The position numbers and the translations under genes are program-made. Below the pieces are notes generated by a model. That model made no database searches. It was not told where the DNA came from and saw only the letters and a list, made by a program, of their open reading frames with translations. Below, in pieces: positions 48,597 through 57,573 of a stretch of 64,000 nt of DNA. Every line of letters begins with the position of its first letter. Position 1 is the first letter of the stretch. Source of the stretch: B1 sp044370475 (GTDB lineage Bacteria; Bacteroidota; Bacteroidia; UKL13-3); assembly GCA_044370475.1 (NCBI GenBank), contig JBILVK010000004.1, positions 4,772 through 68,771 on the forward strand, in the 5' to 3' direction.

Positions 48597-50888
48597 ATGA
48601 AAAAAATTCACACTCTTTTGTTCACATTTTGCCTCCCTATCTTTCTTTTTGCACAGCCGGTACAATTCAATTTAAAGAATAAAGCGAGCATCAGCATGAA
48701 TGGTGCTGATACCTTGTTGTATCCCTTTACAGGAGGATTAAATTCGCCTCAGATGTACAATTTAGAACTAGATGGCGATGGAATAAAAGATTTGTTTGTT
48801 TTTGACAGGTATGGCAATAAAGTGCTCACCTATTTATATAAGGGAGGCAAATATGTATATGCTCCTATGTACGAAAGTCAGTTTCCTCCTTTGTTTAAGT
48901 GGGTTGTTATAAAAGATTATAACTGCGATGGGAAGGATGATATATTTACTGAGGTAGATTATAATGCACAGCCCGAGCCCGATAAATATATTTCATCTAA
49001 TGGGATAAGGATTCTAAAAAATGTAAGTGTAGAACCTGGAAAGCTTTTGTGGAAACAGGATAGAAATCAATTGGTGGATACAGGATTGGGCACATTGCCT
49101 TCTTCTAATATTGCTGTTTCTAACGCAGATTTAAATGCTTTTGAAGATATTGATGGGGATGGTGATATTGATATTTTATTGATGCCTTTTGGCAAAAATG
49201 TAATTACCTATTATCAGAATTTAAGTAAAGAGTTAAACTACAATTGCGATTCCTTGTTGTTTGTTTTTAGAGATGAGTGCTGGGGATATATGTCGTACTT
49301 AGTGAATACAAATGGATTCTTATTAAATGATAAGAGTTCATGTTTTCGCAATTACAAACGCGCTAAACATAATGGTACAACCTTAACCTTATTTGATTCT
49401 GATGGCGATGGTGATAAGGATTTAATTTATGGTGATGTAGGCTTTTCTAATTTGGTTTATGTAGAGAACAATAGGAGCAATAATACCAGCAAAAGAGATA
49501 GCATCATTTCTCAAGATACCGTGTTTCCAAAAAACAGCATTGCTGCTAAAGTTGAGTTGTTTCCGGCATCCTTTATAGTTGATGTAGACAATGACGGAAA
49601 GAAGGATTTGCTTGTAGCACCAAATGCAGATGCAGGTGCTAAAAACAAAGACCAAATCTTGTATTATAAGAATACAGGGACTGTAACTAATGCTGTTTTT
49701 ACTTATCAAAACAATAATTTTTTGGTAGGTGAGACTTTTGATTTAGGTGGAGGTTCTATTCCTTGTTGGGTAGATTTGGATGCAGATGGAGATATGGATT
49801 TGGTGGTTGCTACGCAAGGAGAATTTACCCAAACTGCCAATGGAAATGATAGGTTATTTTACTTCAAAAATACAGGCACAAACAACAAAGCTACCTATGT
49901 TTTGGCCGATTCAAATTTCTTGAATATTAATGGAAGCTTGCCCAGAATTCAACGCGTAGTTCCCACTTTTGGCGATTTAACAGGAGATGGTAAACCCGAT
50001 TTATTGATTGGTGATTTAAATGGAAAAATGCATTTTTATGAGAATAAAAGTGTAGGTACAACGCTGGCATTTGAAAAGAAGAGTGCAGATTATTTTAGCA
50101 TATTTGGTGGCACTTCTGCTTCACCGCAACTTTTCGATTTAAATAAAGATGGTAAGTTGGATATTGTGATGGGTAGGAAGAATGGTAGTTTAGCTTATTT
50201 TGAAAACAAAGGAACTGCTAGCGCGCCTGATTTTACTGCTACTCCAAGCATTGATTCTATTGGTAAGATTACCTCTGCAGAAATGGTTTTAAGTGGAGGC
50301 ATCCCTTATTATTTTGATGGTTATTCTATGCCTCATGTATGCGATTTGGATAAAGACGGACAGTTCGAGATTTTGGTAGGTAGTGATATGGGTAGGTTGC
50401 ATTTATTTAGAAATTTTGAACCAAATGCAAATCGTGTTTGTGATGAGGTTACTAAAATATATTCGGATGCTAACGGGGTTGCTCCAAGCGATATGCTTTT
50501 TGGTACTAAATCTGCTGTAACTACTGCAGATATTGATGGCGACGGAGTTAGTGAATTGTTGATAGGCAATTCTCGTGCAGGCTTGCGCATGTATGCCACA
50601 CAAATAAAGGGTGTAATTAGTGATGTTAAGGAACAAACTAAAGTAGAGCAAAGTTGGGTATTGTATCCTAATCCAGCTTCATCTTTTATTTCGGTTCGAA
50701 CCGATAAAAATAGAAGCAAACAGCCCTACGAAATATATGATATGGTAGGCAAGAAACATTTGTCTGGTATGATGGATTCTTATGAGACCCAAATTGACAT
50801 TAGCACATTGCCTGCTGGTTTTTATTTGATGAAGAGTGTCGATGAAAGCGGAAATTCTTATGTAGGAAGATTCCTGGTTAGTCAGTAG
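48597..50888 (+). CDS. T9SS-secreted FG-GAP/VCBS repeat protein (paralogue 1)
   Basis: The protein has 763 aa. A signal peptide (about 1-19, ending LFAQP) is followed by many FG-GAP/VCBS calcium-binding repeats with DxDxDG cores (LDGDGIKDLFVFDRYGN, DIDGDGDIDILL, DVDNDGKKDLL, DLDADGDMDLVV, DLTGDGKPDLLIGDLNG, DIDGDGVSELLIG), which form a beta-propeller like the integrin alpha head. The end (YPNPASSFISV...LPAGFYLM...YVGRFLVSQ) is a type A T9SS sorting domain. It should be exported by the type IX system and held at the cell surface, perhaps for adhesion. Paralogue 2 follows 16 nt downstream with exactly the same length. Confidence 0.9.
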   Translation: MKKIHTLLFTFCLPIFLFAQPVQFNLKNKASISMNGADTLLYPFTGGLNSPQMYNLELDGDGIKDLFVFDRYGNKVLTYLYKGGKYVYAPMYESQFPPLFKWVVIKDYNCDGKDDIFTEVDYNAQPEPDKYISSNGIRILKNVSVEPGKLLWKQDRNQLVDTGLGTLPSSNIAVSNADLNAFEDIDGDGDIDILLMPFGKNVITYYQNLSKELNYNCDSLLFVFRDECWGYMSYLVNTNGFLLNDKSSCFRNYKRAKHNGTTLTLFDSDGDGDKDLIYGDVGFSNLVYVENNRSNNTSKRDSIISQDTVFPKNSIAAKVELFPASFIVDVDNDGKKDLLVAPNADAGAKNKDQILYYKNTGTVTNAVFTYQNNNFLVGETFDLGGGSIPCWVDLDADGDMDLVVATQGEFTQTANGNDRLFYFKNTGTNNKATYVLADSNFLNINGSLPRIQRVVPTFGDLTGDGKPDLLIGDLNGKMHFYENKSVGTTLAFEKKSADYFSIFGGTSASPQLFDLNKDGKLDIVMGRKNGSLAYFENKGTASAPDFTATPSIDSIGKITSAEMVLSGGIPYYFDGYSMPHVCDLDKDGQFEILVGSDMGRLHLFRNFEPNANRVCDEVTKIYSDANGVAPSDMLFGTKSAVTTADIDGDGVSELLIGNSRAGLRMYATQIKGVISDVKEQTKVEQSWVLYPNPASSFISVRTDKNRSKQPYEIYDMVGKKHLSGMMDSYETQIDISTLPAGFYLMKSVDESGNSYVGRFLVSQ
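50691..50704. repeat. Perfect 14-bp palindrome TCGGTTCGAACCGA
   Basis: Located in the sorting-domain coding region of paralogue 1; the same palindrome is kept at the equivalent codons of paralogue 2. Confidence 0.8.
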
Positions 50889-50904
50889 CATTTAAACTAG
50901 CCCT

Positions 50905-53196
50905 ATGAAGTATTACCGCACCCTCCTTTTTTTATTTTTATTTTCATTGGAATGCATAGCACAGCCTGTTCAGTTTAATTTAACGAACAAAGCTGCCATT
51001 AGTTTAAATGGAATAGATACCTTAAAATATCCTTACGTGGGCGGGTTTAACAGTCCGCAATTCTATAAAATGGAGCTTGATGGTGATGGGGTGAAAGACT
51101 TGTTTGTCTTTGATAGAATTGGCAATAAGGTGATGACTTTTTTGTATAAATCTGGTAAGTATGTTTATGAACCTTCCTTTGAAACACAGTTTCCTCCTTT
51201 GTTTAATTGGGTAGTAATAAAAGATTATAACAAAGATGGTAAGGATGATATATTCTCTGAAGTGGATGTTAATTTTATGCCGGAGCCTAATGAGCCCATT
51301 AATACCAGTGGTATTAGGTTGATTGAGAATATAAGCACGGTGCCTGGTAAGTTTGTTTGGCGACAAAGGAAAAATGAGATTCTTGATATGGGAGTATTAC
51401 AATTACCTCCTTCTAGAATTGGTATTGCTGTTGATGATATTCCGGGTATTGAAGACATAGACAATGATGGCGATTTAGATTTATTGTTTATGCGTTCTGG
51501 ACTAAATGTAATTAGCTATTACCAGAATTTAAGTCAGGAAAGAGGTTATGGAAACGATTCCATTTTGTTTTTACTTCGCGATGATTGCTGGGGATACACC
51601 TCTTATTTAATGCATACCAATGCTTTTCTCTTGGCCGACAAAAGTTCATGTTTTAGAAATTATAAAAGAAGCATGCACAATGGCACTTCGTTAAATTTTA
51701 TTGACATGGATAATGATGGTGATAAAGACCTTATTTATGGCGATAATTTTTTTAATGGATTGGTTTATTTGGAGAATGGAAAAGCCTTAAATTCGAAAGG
51801 AAGAGATTCTATTATTTCTCAGGATACTTTATTTCCAAAGAATACAACACGCGCATCATTGGAGGTGTATCCGGCTTCTTTTTATTTGGATGTAGACAAT
51901 GATGGAAAGAAGGATATGTTAGTGGCAACCTGCCACAATGAGCTTGGAAAAAACAAAGATCAAGTGATGTATTATAAGAATACAGGCACTGCGCTTAAGC
52001 CTGTTTTTACCTACCAAAATTCTCCTTTTTTAACCAATGAAATGTTTGATTTGGGAGGAAATAGTATTCCTACTTTGGTTGATATTGATAGCGATGGTGA
52101 CTTGGATATGGTATTGAGCACACAAGGTGAATATACCCAAACCTACAATGCAAACGACAGGTTGGTTTTGTTGCTTAATGTTGGCAATAAAAATAAAGCT
52201 AGCTATGTTTTGGAGGATAATGATTTTTTGAAAATTAATGAGTTTAATCCCAGAATTATGCGGGCTATAGCCAGTTTTGGCGACTTAAATGGTGATGGTA
52301 AACCCGATATGGTGATTGGAGATTTGTATGGGAAGATTCATTATTATGAAAATTCCACCGTGGGTTCTCAAATAAAGTTTACGAAGAAAAGTTCTGATTA
52401 TTATTCGATGTATGCTGGGAGGACGGCAGCACCTCAATTGTTTGATTTAAACAAAGATGGTGTATTAGATTTGGTGGTAGGTGCAAGAGGTGGAAACATT
52501 GCTTATTTTGAGAACAAAGGCACTGTTACTAATGCAATTTTTTCTTCATCACCCAGCATAGATTCTGTAGGCAAAATTTCTGTTGCCGAGCAAATCATAA
52601 GTGCTGGTCAGCCTTTTGTTTTTGATGGCTATGCAAGGCCACATGTATGCGATTTAGACAATGATGGTAGGTTTGAGATTTTGGTAGGTAGCTTTAGCGG
52701 AAGGGTGTTTTTATATAGGAATTTTGAAGCCAATGCTACCCGTGTTTGCGATGAGGTAACAGAGATTTTTTCTGAAGGTGCAGGCATAACCCCAAGCAAT
52801 GTGCAATTTGGGGTTAAGTCGTCTGTAACCAGCGGTGATTTAGACGGCGATGGGTTAAATGAAGTTTTGATAGGCAACGATAGAGGCGGACTGCGGATGT
52901 ATTCAACCCAGGTAAAAGGGGTTATAAGTGGTATTAAAGAGCAAGCAAAGAGTGCACAAAATTGGGTGTTGTATCCAAATCCCGCTCAGTCAATTATTTC
53001 GGTTCGAACCGATAAAAATATGAGTAATCAAAGTTACGAAATTTACGATTTGGTAGGCAAAATGGTGGGTAATGGCAAAATGGAAGGATATGAAACCCGC
53101 ATAAATATTTTGGGATTAGGCGAAGGAATTTACCTCCTAAAAAGCACAGATAGAGAAGGTAATGTGTACGTATCCAGATTCTTAGTAGAAGATTAA
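50905..53196 (+). CDS. T9SS-secreted FG-GAP/VCBS repeat protein (paralogue 2)
   Basis: The protein has 763 aa, the same length as paralogue 1 and alignable without large gaps. Signal peptide, DxDxDG propeller repeats (LDGDGVKDLFVFDRIGN, DIDNDGDLDLLF, DIDSDGDLDMVL, DLNGDGKPDMVIGDLYG) and a type A sorting domain (YPNPAQSIISV...LGEGIYLLKST...YVSRFLVED) repeat the plan. The 16-nt gap and lack of a terminator suggest co-transcription. The pair arose by tandem duplication; sequence divergence shows this is not recent. Confidence 0.9.
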   Translation: MKYYRTLLFLFLFSLECIAQPVQFNLTNKAAISLNGIDTLKYPYVGGFNSPQFYKMELDGDGVKDLFVFDRIGNKVMTFLYKSGKYVYEPSFETQFPPLFNWVVIKDYNKDGKDDIFSEVDVNFMPEPNEPINTSGIRLIENISTVPGKFVWRQRKNEILDMGVLQLPPSRIGIAVDDIPGIEDIDNDGDLDLLFMRSGLNVISYYQNLSQERGYGNDSILFLLRDDCWGYTSYLMHTNAFLLADKSSCFRNYKRSMHNGTSLNFIDMDNDGDKDLIYGDNFFNGLVYLENGKALNSKGRDSIISQDTLFPKNTTRASLEVYPASFYLDVDNDGKKDMLVATCHNELGKNKDQVMYYKNTGTALKPVFTYQNSPFLTNEMFDLGGNSIPTLVDIDSDGDLDMVLSTQGEYTQTYNANDRLVLLLNVGNKNKASYVLEDNDFLKINEFNPRIMRAIASFGDLNGDGKPDMVIGDLYGKIHYYENSTVGSQIKFTKKSSDYYSMYAGRTAAPQLFDLNKDGVLDLVVGARGGNIAYFENKGTVTNAIFSSSPSIDSVGKISVAEQIISAGQPFVFDGYARPHVCDLDNDGRFEILVGSFSGRVFLYRNFEANATRVCDEVTEIFSEGAGITPSNVQFGVKSSVTSGDLDGDGLNEVLIGNDRGGLRMYSTQVKGVISGIKEQAKSAQNWVLYPNPAQSIISVRTDKNMSNQSYEIYDLVGKMVGNGKMEGYETRINILGLGEGIYLLKSTDREGNVYVSRFLVED
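52999..53012. repeat. Perfect 14-bp palindrome TCGGTTCGAACCGA
   Basis: Located in the sorting-domain coding region of paralogue 2, encoding the same Ser-Val-Arg-Thr as in paralogue 1. Confidence 0.8.
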
Positions 53197-53263
53197 TTCA
53201 TATTTTTATAATTCTGTGAGCAAGCAGAAGTTTTTCTATAATTTCGTGCAAAATTAAAACACT

Positions 53264-54454
53264 ATGTACGGGAATTTACAACAACAATTGCAAGCTGAAT
53301 TAAGCGAAATTGAATCTGCAGGTTTATTTAAGCGTGAGCGCATTATTGCATCACCACAAGGTGCAGAAGTAGTATTAGAGAGCGGACAAAAGGTATTGAT
53401 TTTTTGTGCCAATAATTATTTGGGATTATCATCACATCCAAGGGTTTTAGAAGCGGCAAAGAAGACTATAGATACTCATGGTTATGGGATGAGTTCTGTA
53501 CGTTTTATTTGTGGAACTCAGGATATACATAAAACGTTAGAGGCAAAGATTGCGGAATTTTTAGGCACAGAAGATACCATTTTATATGCAGCGGCTTTTG
53601 ATGCAAATGGGGGTATTTTTGAGCCCTTGTTTAATGAGCAAGATGCCATTATAAGTGATGCTTTAAATCATGCAAGTATTATTGATGGAGTGCGTTTATG
53701 TAAGGCTGAGCGTTACAGATACGAGCACAATAATATGGTAGATTTGGAAGAAAAGTTAAAGGCTACCCAGCATTGCAGAAACAGAATTATAGTTACAGAC
53801 GGTGTATTTAGCATGGATGGTACCATTGCGCAATTGGATCATATTGTTGCCTTAGCCGAAAAATATAATAGCTTAATCATGGTGGATGAATGTCATGCCA
53901 GCGGATTTATGGGCGACCATGGAAGAGGAACCCACGAATACAGAAATGTGATGGGTAAGATTGATATCATTACTGGAACCTTAGGAAAAGCTTTAGGCGG
54001 TGCTATGGGTGGTTTTACAAGTGGTAAGAAAGAGATTATTGATTTGCTTCGTCAGAGAAGTAGGCCTTATTTGTTTTCTAATACCTTGGCTCCAGCAATA
54101 GTGGGTGCAAGTATTGAGGTGCTTAATATGTTAACTGAAACTACAGAGTTAAGAGATAAGTTGTGGGCAAGCACACAATATTTTAGAAAAGAGATGACGG
54201 AAGCGGGTTTTGATATTAAGCCTGGTGAGCATCCAATTGTTCCAGTAATGTTATATGATGCTAAACTTTCTCAGGACTTTGCTTCTAAATTATTGGAGGA
54301 AGGAGTTTACGTAGTTGGATTTTATTATCCAGTGGTTCCAAAGGGTCAGGCTAGGATTCGCGTTCAGATAAGTGCTGGTCACGAGCGCCATCACTTGGAT
54401 CAGACCATTGCTGCCTTTAAGAAAGTAGGAAAAGAGTTGGGTGTAATTAAGTAG
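53264..54454 (+). CDS. kbl: Glycine C-acetyltransferase (2-amino-3-ketobutyrate CoA ligase)
   Basis: The protein has 396 aa, the normal length. It is an alpha-oxoamine synthase with PLP-binding Lys242 in GTLGKALGGAMGG, VDECHASGFMG, and NNYLGLSSHPRVLEAAKK. It cleaves 2-amino-3-ketobutyrate with CoA to glycine and acetyl-CoA, completing threonine degradation with the Tdh encoded at 43637. It has a -7-like TAATTTCG at 53239-53246, the same variant found before tdh. Its tail region runs straight into the regulatory repeats of the TonB receptor gene; no terminator is visible. Confidence 0.95.
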   Translation: MYGNLQQQLQAELSEIESAGLFKRERIIASPQGAEVVLESGQKVLIFCANNYLGLSSHPRVLEAAKKTIDTHGYGMSSVRFICGTQDIHKTLEAKIAEFLGTEDTILYAAAFDANGGIFEPLFNEQDAIISDALNHASIIDGVRLCKAERYRYEHNNMVDLEEKLKATQHCRNRIIVTDGVFSMDGTIAQLDHIVALAEKYNSLIMVDECHASGFMGDHGRGTHEYRNVMGKIDIITGTLGKALGGAMGGFTSGKKEIIDLLRQRSRPYLFSNTLAPAIVGASIEVLNMLTETTELRDKLWASTQYFRKEMTEAGFDIKPGEHPIVPVMLYDAKLSQDFASKLLEEGVYVVGFYYPVVPKGQARIRVQISAGHERHHLDQTIAAFKKVGKELGVIK

Positions 54455-54458
54455 GCGC

Positions 54459-54507
54459 TTAACAATGCCTTAACATACAATTAACCTTAGGCTAACAAGC
54501 TATTAAC
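54459..54507 (+). promoter_or_regulatory. Five phased TTAAC-N6 direct repeats (activator array)
   Basis: TTAAC begins at 54459, 54470, 54481 and 54503, with CTAAC at 54492: five units spaced exactly 11 nt, about one helical turn. Direct repeats with this period are bound by PhoB/PhoP/OmpR-type response regulators; the word resembles the TTAACA boxes of Bacillus PhoP. The array ends 21 nt before the -7 element of the TonB receptor gene. Confidence 0.75.
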
Positions 54508-54536
54508 TTTGCGGTAATTTAGTAAGGATACTTTTG
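54508..54536 (+). promoter_or_regulatory. Promoter of the TonB receptor gene
   Basis: TTTG (54508-54511), 17 nt, TACTTTTG (54529-54536), a perfect TAnnTTTG. The ATG lies 17 nt downstream, giving a very short leader. Confidence 0.7.
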
Positions 54537-54553
54537 CCTCAGTTTCAACGCAT

Positions 54554-57472
54554 ATGAAATTGAGAATAACTATTTTATTGTTTCTTGTATTTGGATTGAT
54601 ACAGGCTAACGCAGCTACTGGCACGGGCAAAATTGCTGGTAAGGTAATCGACAAAAAAACGGCTGAAGAGCTCATTGGAGTTACAGTGATTGTGGAGGGC
54701 ACCAGTTTTGGTGCTGCAACCGATTTTGAAGGAAATTTTATTATTGGAAACTTAAAGCCAGGTGTTTATAACCTCATTTTAAGTTATGTATCTTATGAGA
54801 AAAAGATATTAAAAGGAGTAGAGGTAAAGGCTGGAGAGGTAACCAATATTAATGTAAGCATAGAGCAATCTCAAAAGGAATTAAATGAGGTGGTAGTGCA
54901 GGCTGAGATGAGAAGGGAAAATGCCAGCGCTTTGTTACTTACACAAAAGAAAAGCACATCTATATCTGATGGTGTTTCTGCCGACATGATTAAAAAGACG
55001 CCAGATGCAACTACTGGCGACGTTATGAAGCGTGTGAGTGGCACTTCCATTCAAGACAATAAATTTGCGGTTATACGTGGCTTAAACGACCGTTACAATA
55101 CAGCTTATATCAATGGTGCTCCTCTTCCTAGCTCAGAAAGCGATAGAAAAGCATTTTCATTTGATATTATTCCTTCTAATATGTTGGATAATATGGTGAT
55201 TAATAAATCGGCCACACCCGATTTGCCTGGTGATTTTGCAGGAGGTTTAATTACCATCAACACAAAGGATATTCCTGAGAAAAAATTTACATCTGTATCA
55301 TTAGGTGCAAGCTATCACAGCATTTCTACTTTTAAGGAAGGCAATACTTACAATGGTGGTAAAACAGACTGGTTGGGAGTTGATGATGGGACCAGAACTA
55401 TTCCTAATGGCATTCCAGAAAGAGGCGCATACAATGGCCAATCGATGGAGGATAAAATCAATAGCAGTAAACAGTTTAACGACGATTGGAAAACGCAAGC
55501 TATTTCGAGCCTACCAATGAATTACTCTATGCAACTTTCGGGCGGTAACAGTTATAAAGTGGGTAAGAAGGATGAATTTGGCTTTATAGTTTCTGCGAGT
55601 TATAGCAATTCTGTTAAGAATTCATATGTGGAAAGAAATCAATTCAACAGACCATTGGATGCGATAGATAATCAAATTGTAAGAAGCTATCAAGATACCA
55701 TTACCAAAAATGAAACTTTAATGGGAGTGATGGCCAACTTTGGTTATAAGATTGGTACTAAGAGTAAGATTAGTTTTAAGAATGCATATACCATAAATGG
55801 TGAAGATCAAACTATTTTAAGATCTGGTAACGATGATTATACCAGTGAACAAATGCCATTGGTAAGAAATACTTATTATAATTTTTCTCAAAGTAAATTA
55901 CTTACCTCGCAGTTAACGGGTGAGCACTTTATAAGTTCTGCAAAGACAAAAGTAAAGTGGGTGTTGAATAATAATGTGATTGATAGACAGGTGCCAGATT
56001 TTAGACGTTACTCAACCTTCTCTACCATGATGGATGCTGGAACTGGAGAATATACACCCTATGCAGCTAAAATTACTAGCAGTAACCCCGATATTACCCA
56101 GACAGGTAGATTTTATTCTAGCTTAAATGAGGTGATTAGAAGTGCTGGTTTAGATTTGCAAAAGCCATTAGAGTTTGTAACAAACAAAAAATTAAAAACA
56201 GAAGCCAAAGTAGGTGGATTTATTCAGGGTAGAAGTCGTGATTTTGAAGCAAGAGCATTTGCTCCTGTATTAAAATTATCTGGCTTAGAAAGAAATAAAT
56301 TCTTAGAAGGTTCATTGGATACAATGTTTCAAGCGGCTAATTATTCTAAAGATTTTTATTTTGATGAAGACTTTAGGGCGCAAGATGAGTACACTGCTAG
56401 TTCTAGTTTAAAGGCAGGGTATTTAATGTTGGATCAGCGCGTATATTCTAGGTTAAGATTGGTTTACGGTGTAAGATTTGAATCTTACAAACAAACTTTG
56501 AATTCATTTGAATTGAACAGTAACCCGCCATTGCCACTGTCTGTTGATACCGTATTTAATGATTGGTTGCCTTCGATAAATGCAACTTATGAACTTACTG
56601 AAAAAGTAAACATCAGAGCGTCTGCATTTAAATCGGTAGCAAGACCAGAGTTTAGAGAGATTGCACCCTTTGCATTTTTTGATTTCAATTTAAATACAGT
56701 AGTAACAGGAAAGCCAACTTTAACCAGAACAAGAATTAATAACTACGATTTACGTTTTGAATTTTATCCTGGTGAAGGTCAGTTATTATCTGCATCTCTT
56801 TTCTATAAGGAGTTTATTAATCCTATCGAAAATGTGTATGAGTTTATTGGAAGTGATGCTACACAAGGATATTCTAGTGATGCGAAAGCAACGAACTATG
56901 GTGTTGAATTAGAGTTAAGGAAGAACTTTGGTTTTATAGATGAAAAAGTAGGTACTAGCTGGATGCGTAACTTAACTTTTACATGTAACTATGCTTACAT
57001 CGTATCTAAAGTAACCTTAGATGAAAGTGTATCGTTAAGCAAATATGGATCTCGTCCGTTGCAAGGACAATCACCTTATATTTTGAACACCAGTTTACAG
57101 TATTATGAACCAAAATCTGGATTGTCGTTGGCCTTGTTTGCAAACAAAATTGGTAGAAGAATTGCATACGTTAGGGCTAAGAATGGTGAGGTTCCAGATT
57201 TGTGGGAAAATCCAAGAACTGTTTTAGACTTCTCTGTTTCAAAAAGAATTGTTAAGGGCTTAGAAGCTAAGTTTTCGATTAACGATATTTTGGCTCAAGA
57301 TTTAGTTTTTTACCAAGACAATAATGGCAACGGTAAGTTAGATAATTTTAACAAAGAGACGCTCATTAACAATGCAACGAGTACAAGTCAACAACGTTTA
57401 GATATGGACAATATCATGTTTAAATACAAAATGGGTTATACTGTTTCATTTAGTTTAAGTTACAAATTTTAG
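54554..57472 (+). CDS. TonB-dependent outer-membrane receptor
   Basis: The protein has 972 aa. A signal peptide (about 1-20) is followed by a carboxypeptidase-D-regulatory-like domain (about 25-110: GKIAGKVIDKKTAEELIGVTV...GNLKPGVYNLILSYVSYE), the plug (about 125-240, with FAVIRGLNDRYNTAYINGAPLPS and DLPGDFAGGLITINTKD) and a 22-strand barrel ending in the aromatic SLSYKF. It imports a substrate across the outer membrane with TonB/ExbBD energy. No SusD partner follows, so it is not a typical glycan PUL receptor. It shares a distinctive 11-nt phased repeat promoter with the next gene, suggesting joint induction by one response regulator, possibly under phosphate limitation. Confidence 0.93.
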   Translation: MKLRITILLFLVFGLIQANAATGTGKIAGKVIDKKTAEELIGVTVIVEGTSFGAATDFEGNFIIGNLKPGVYNLILSYVSYEKKILKGVEVKAGEVTNINVSIEQSQKELNEVVVQAEMRRENASALLLTQKKSTSISDGVSADMIKKTPDATTGDVMKRVSGTSIQDNKFAVIRGLNDRYNTAYINGAPLPSSESDRKAFSFDIIPSNMLDNMVINKSATPDLPGDFAGGLITINTKDIPEKKFTSVSLGASYHSISTFKEGNTYNGGKTDWLGVDDGTRTIPNGIPERGAYNGQSMEDKINSSKQFNDDWKTQAISSLPMNYSMQLSGGNSYKVGKKDEFGFIVSASYSNSVKNSYVERNQFNRPLDAIDNQIVRSYQDTITKNETLMGVMANFGYKIGTKSKISFKNAYTINGEDQTILRSGNDDYTSEQMPLVRNTYYNFSQSKLLTSQLTGEHFISSAKTKVKWVLNNNVIDRQVPDFRRYSTFSTMMDAGTGEYTPYAAKITSSNPDITQTGRFYSSLNEVIRSAGLDLQKPLEFVTNKKLKTEAKVGGFIQGRSRDFEARAFAPVLKLSGLERNKFLEGSLDTMFQAANYSKDFYFDEDFRAQDEYTASSSLKAGYLMLDQRVYSRLRLVYGVRFESYKQTLNSFELNSNPPLPLSVDTVFNDWLPSINATYELTEKVNIRASAFKSVARPEFREIAPFAFFDFNLNTVVTGKPTLTRTRINNYDLRFEFYPGEGQLLSASLFYKEFINPIENVYEFIGSDATQGYSSDAKATNYGVELELRKNFGFIDEKVGTSWMRNLTFTCNYAYIVSKVTLDESVSLSKYGSRPLQGQSPYILNTSLQYYEPKSGLSLALFANKIGRRIAYVRAKNGEVPDLWENPRTVLDFSVSKRIVKGLEAKFSINDILAQDLVFYQDNNGNGKLDNFNKETLINNATSTSQQRLDMDNIMFKYKMGYTVSFSLSYKF

Positions 57473-57480
57473 TAAGGCGG

Positions 57481-57556
57481 AAATCAACACTGTACGCCCG
57501 TGCTGTGTTGATTTCATATGCATAAAAGTCTCATGTTTACATGAGACTTTTTTTTT
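57481..57556 (+). terminator. Two hairpins, the second a strong terminator, after the TonB receptor gene
   Basis: Hairpin 1: AAATCAACAC (57481-57490) with GTGTTGATTT (57505-57514), no T-run. Hairpin 2: AAAAGTCTCATG (57524-57535) with CATGAGACTTTT (57540-57551), TTTA loop, T-run to 57556. It separates the transcripts of the receptor and the duplicated T9SS protein. Confidence 0.9.
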
Positions 57557-57573
57557 ACATTTCAATGTCTCAG

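Noticed and set aside
54459..54507. CRISPR-like or simple tandem repeat interpretation of the TTAAC array
   Set aside because: The repeat unit is only 5 nt, the period is 11 nt and the array sits directly at a promoter, so a regulator-binding array fits far better.
54487..54702. A 71-codon minus-strand frame over the TonB receptor start
   Set aside because: It lies over the phased repeats, promoter and signal-peptide region of the receptor gene; it is an antisense shadow.
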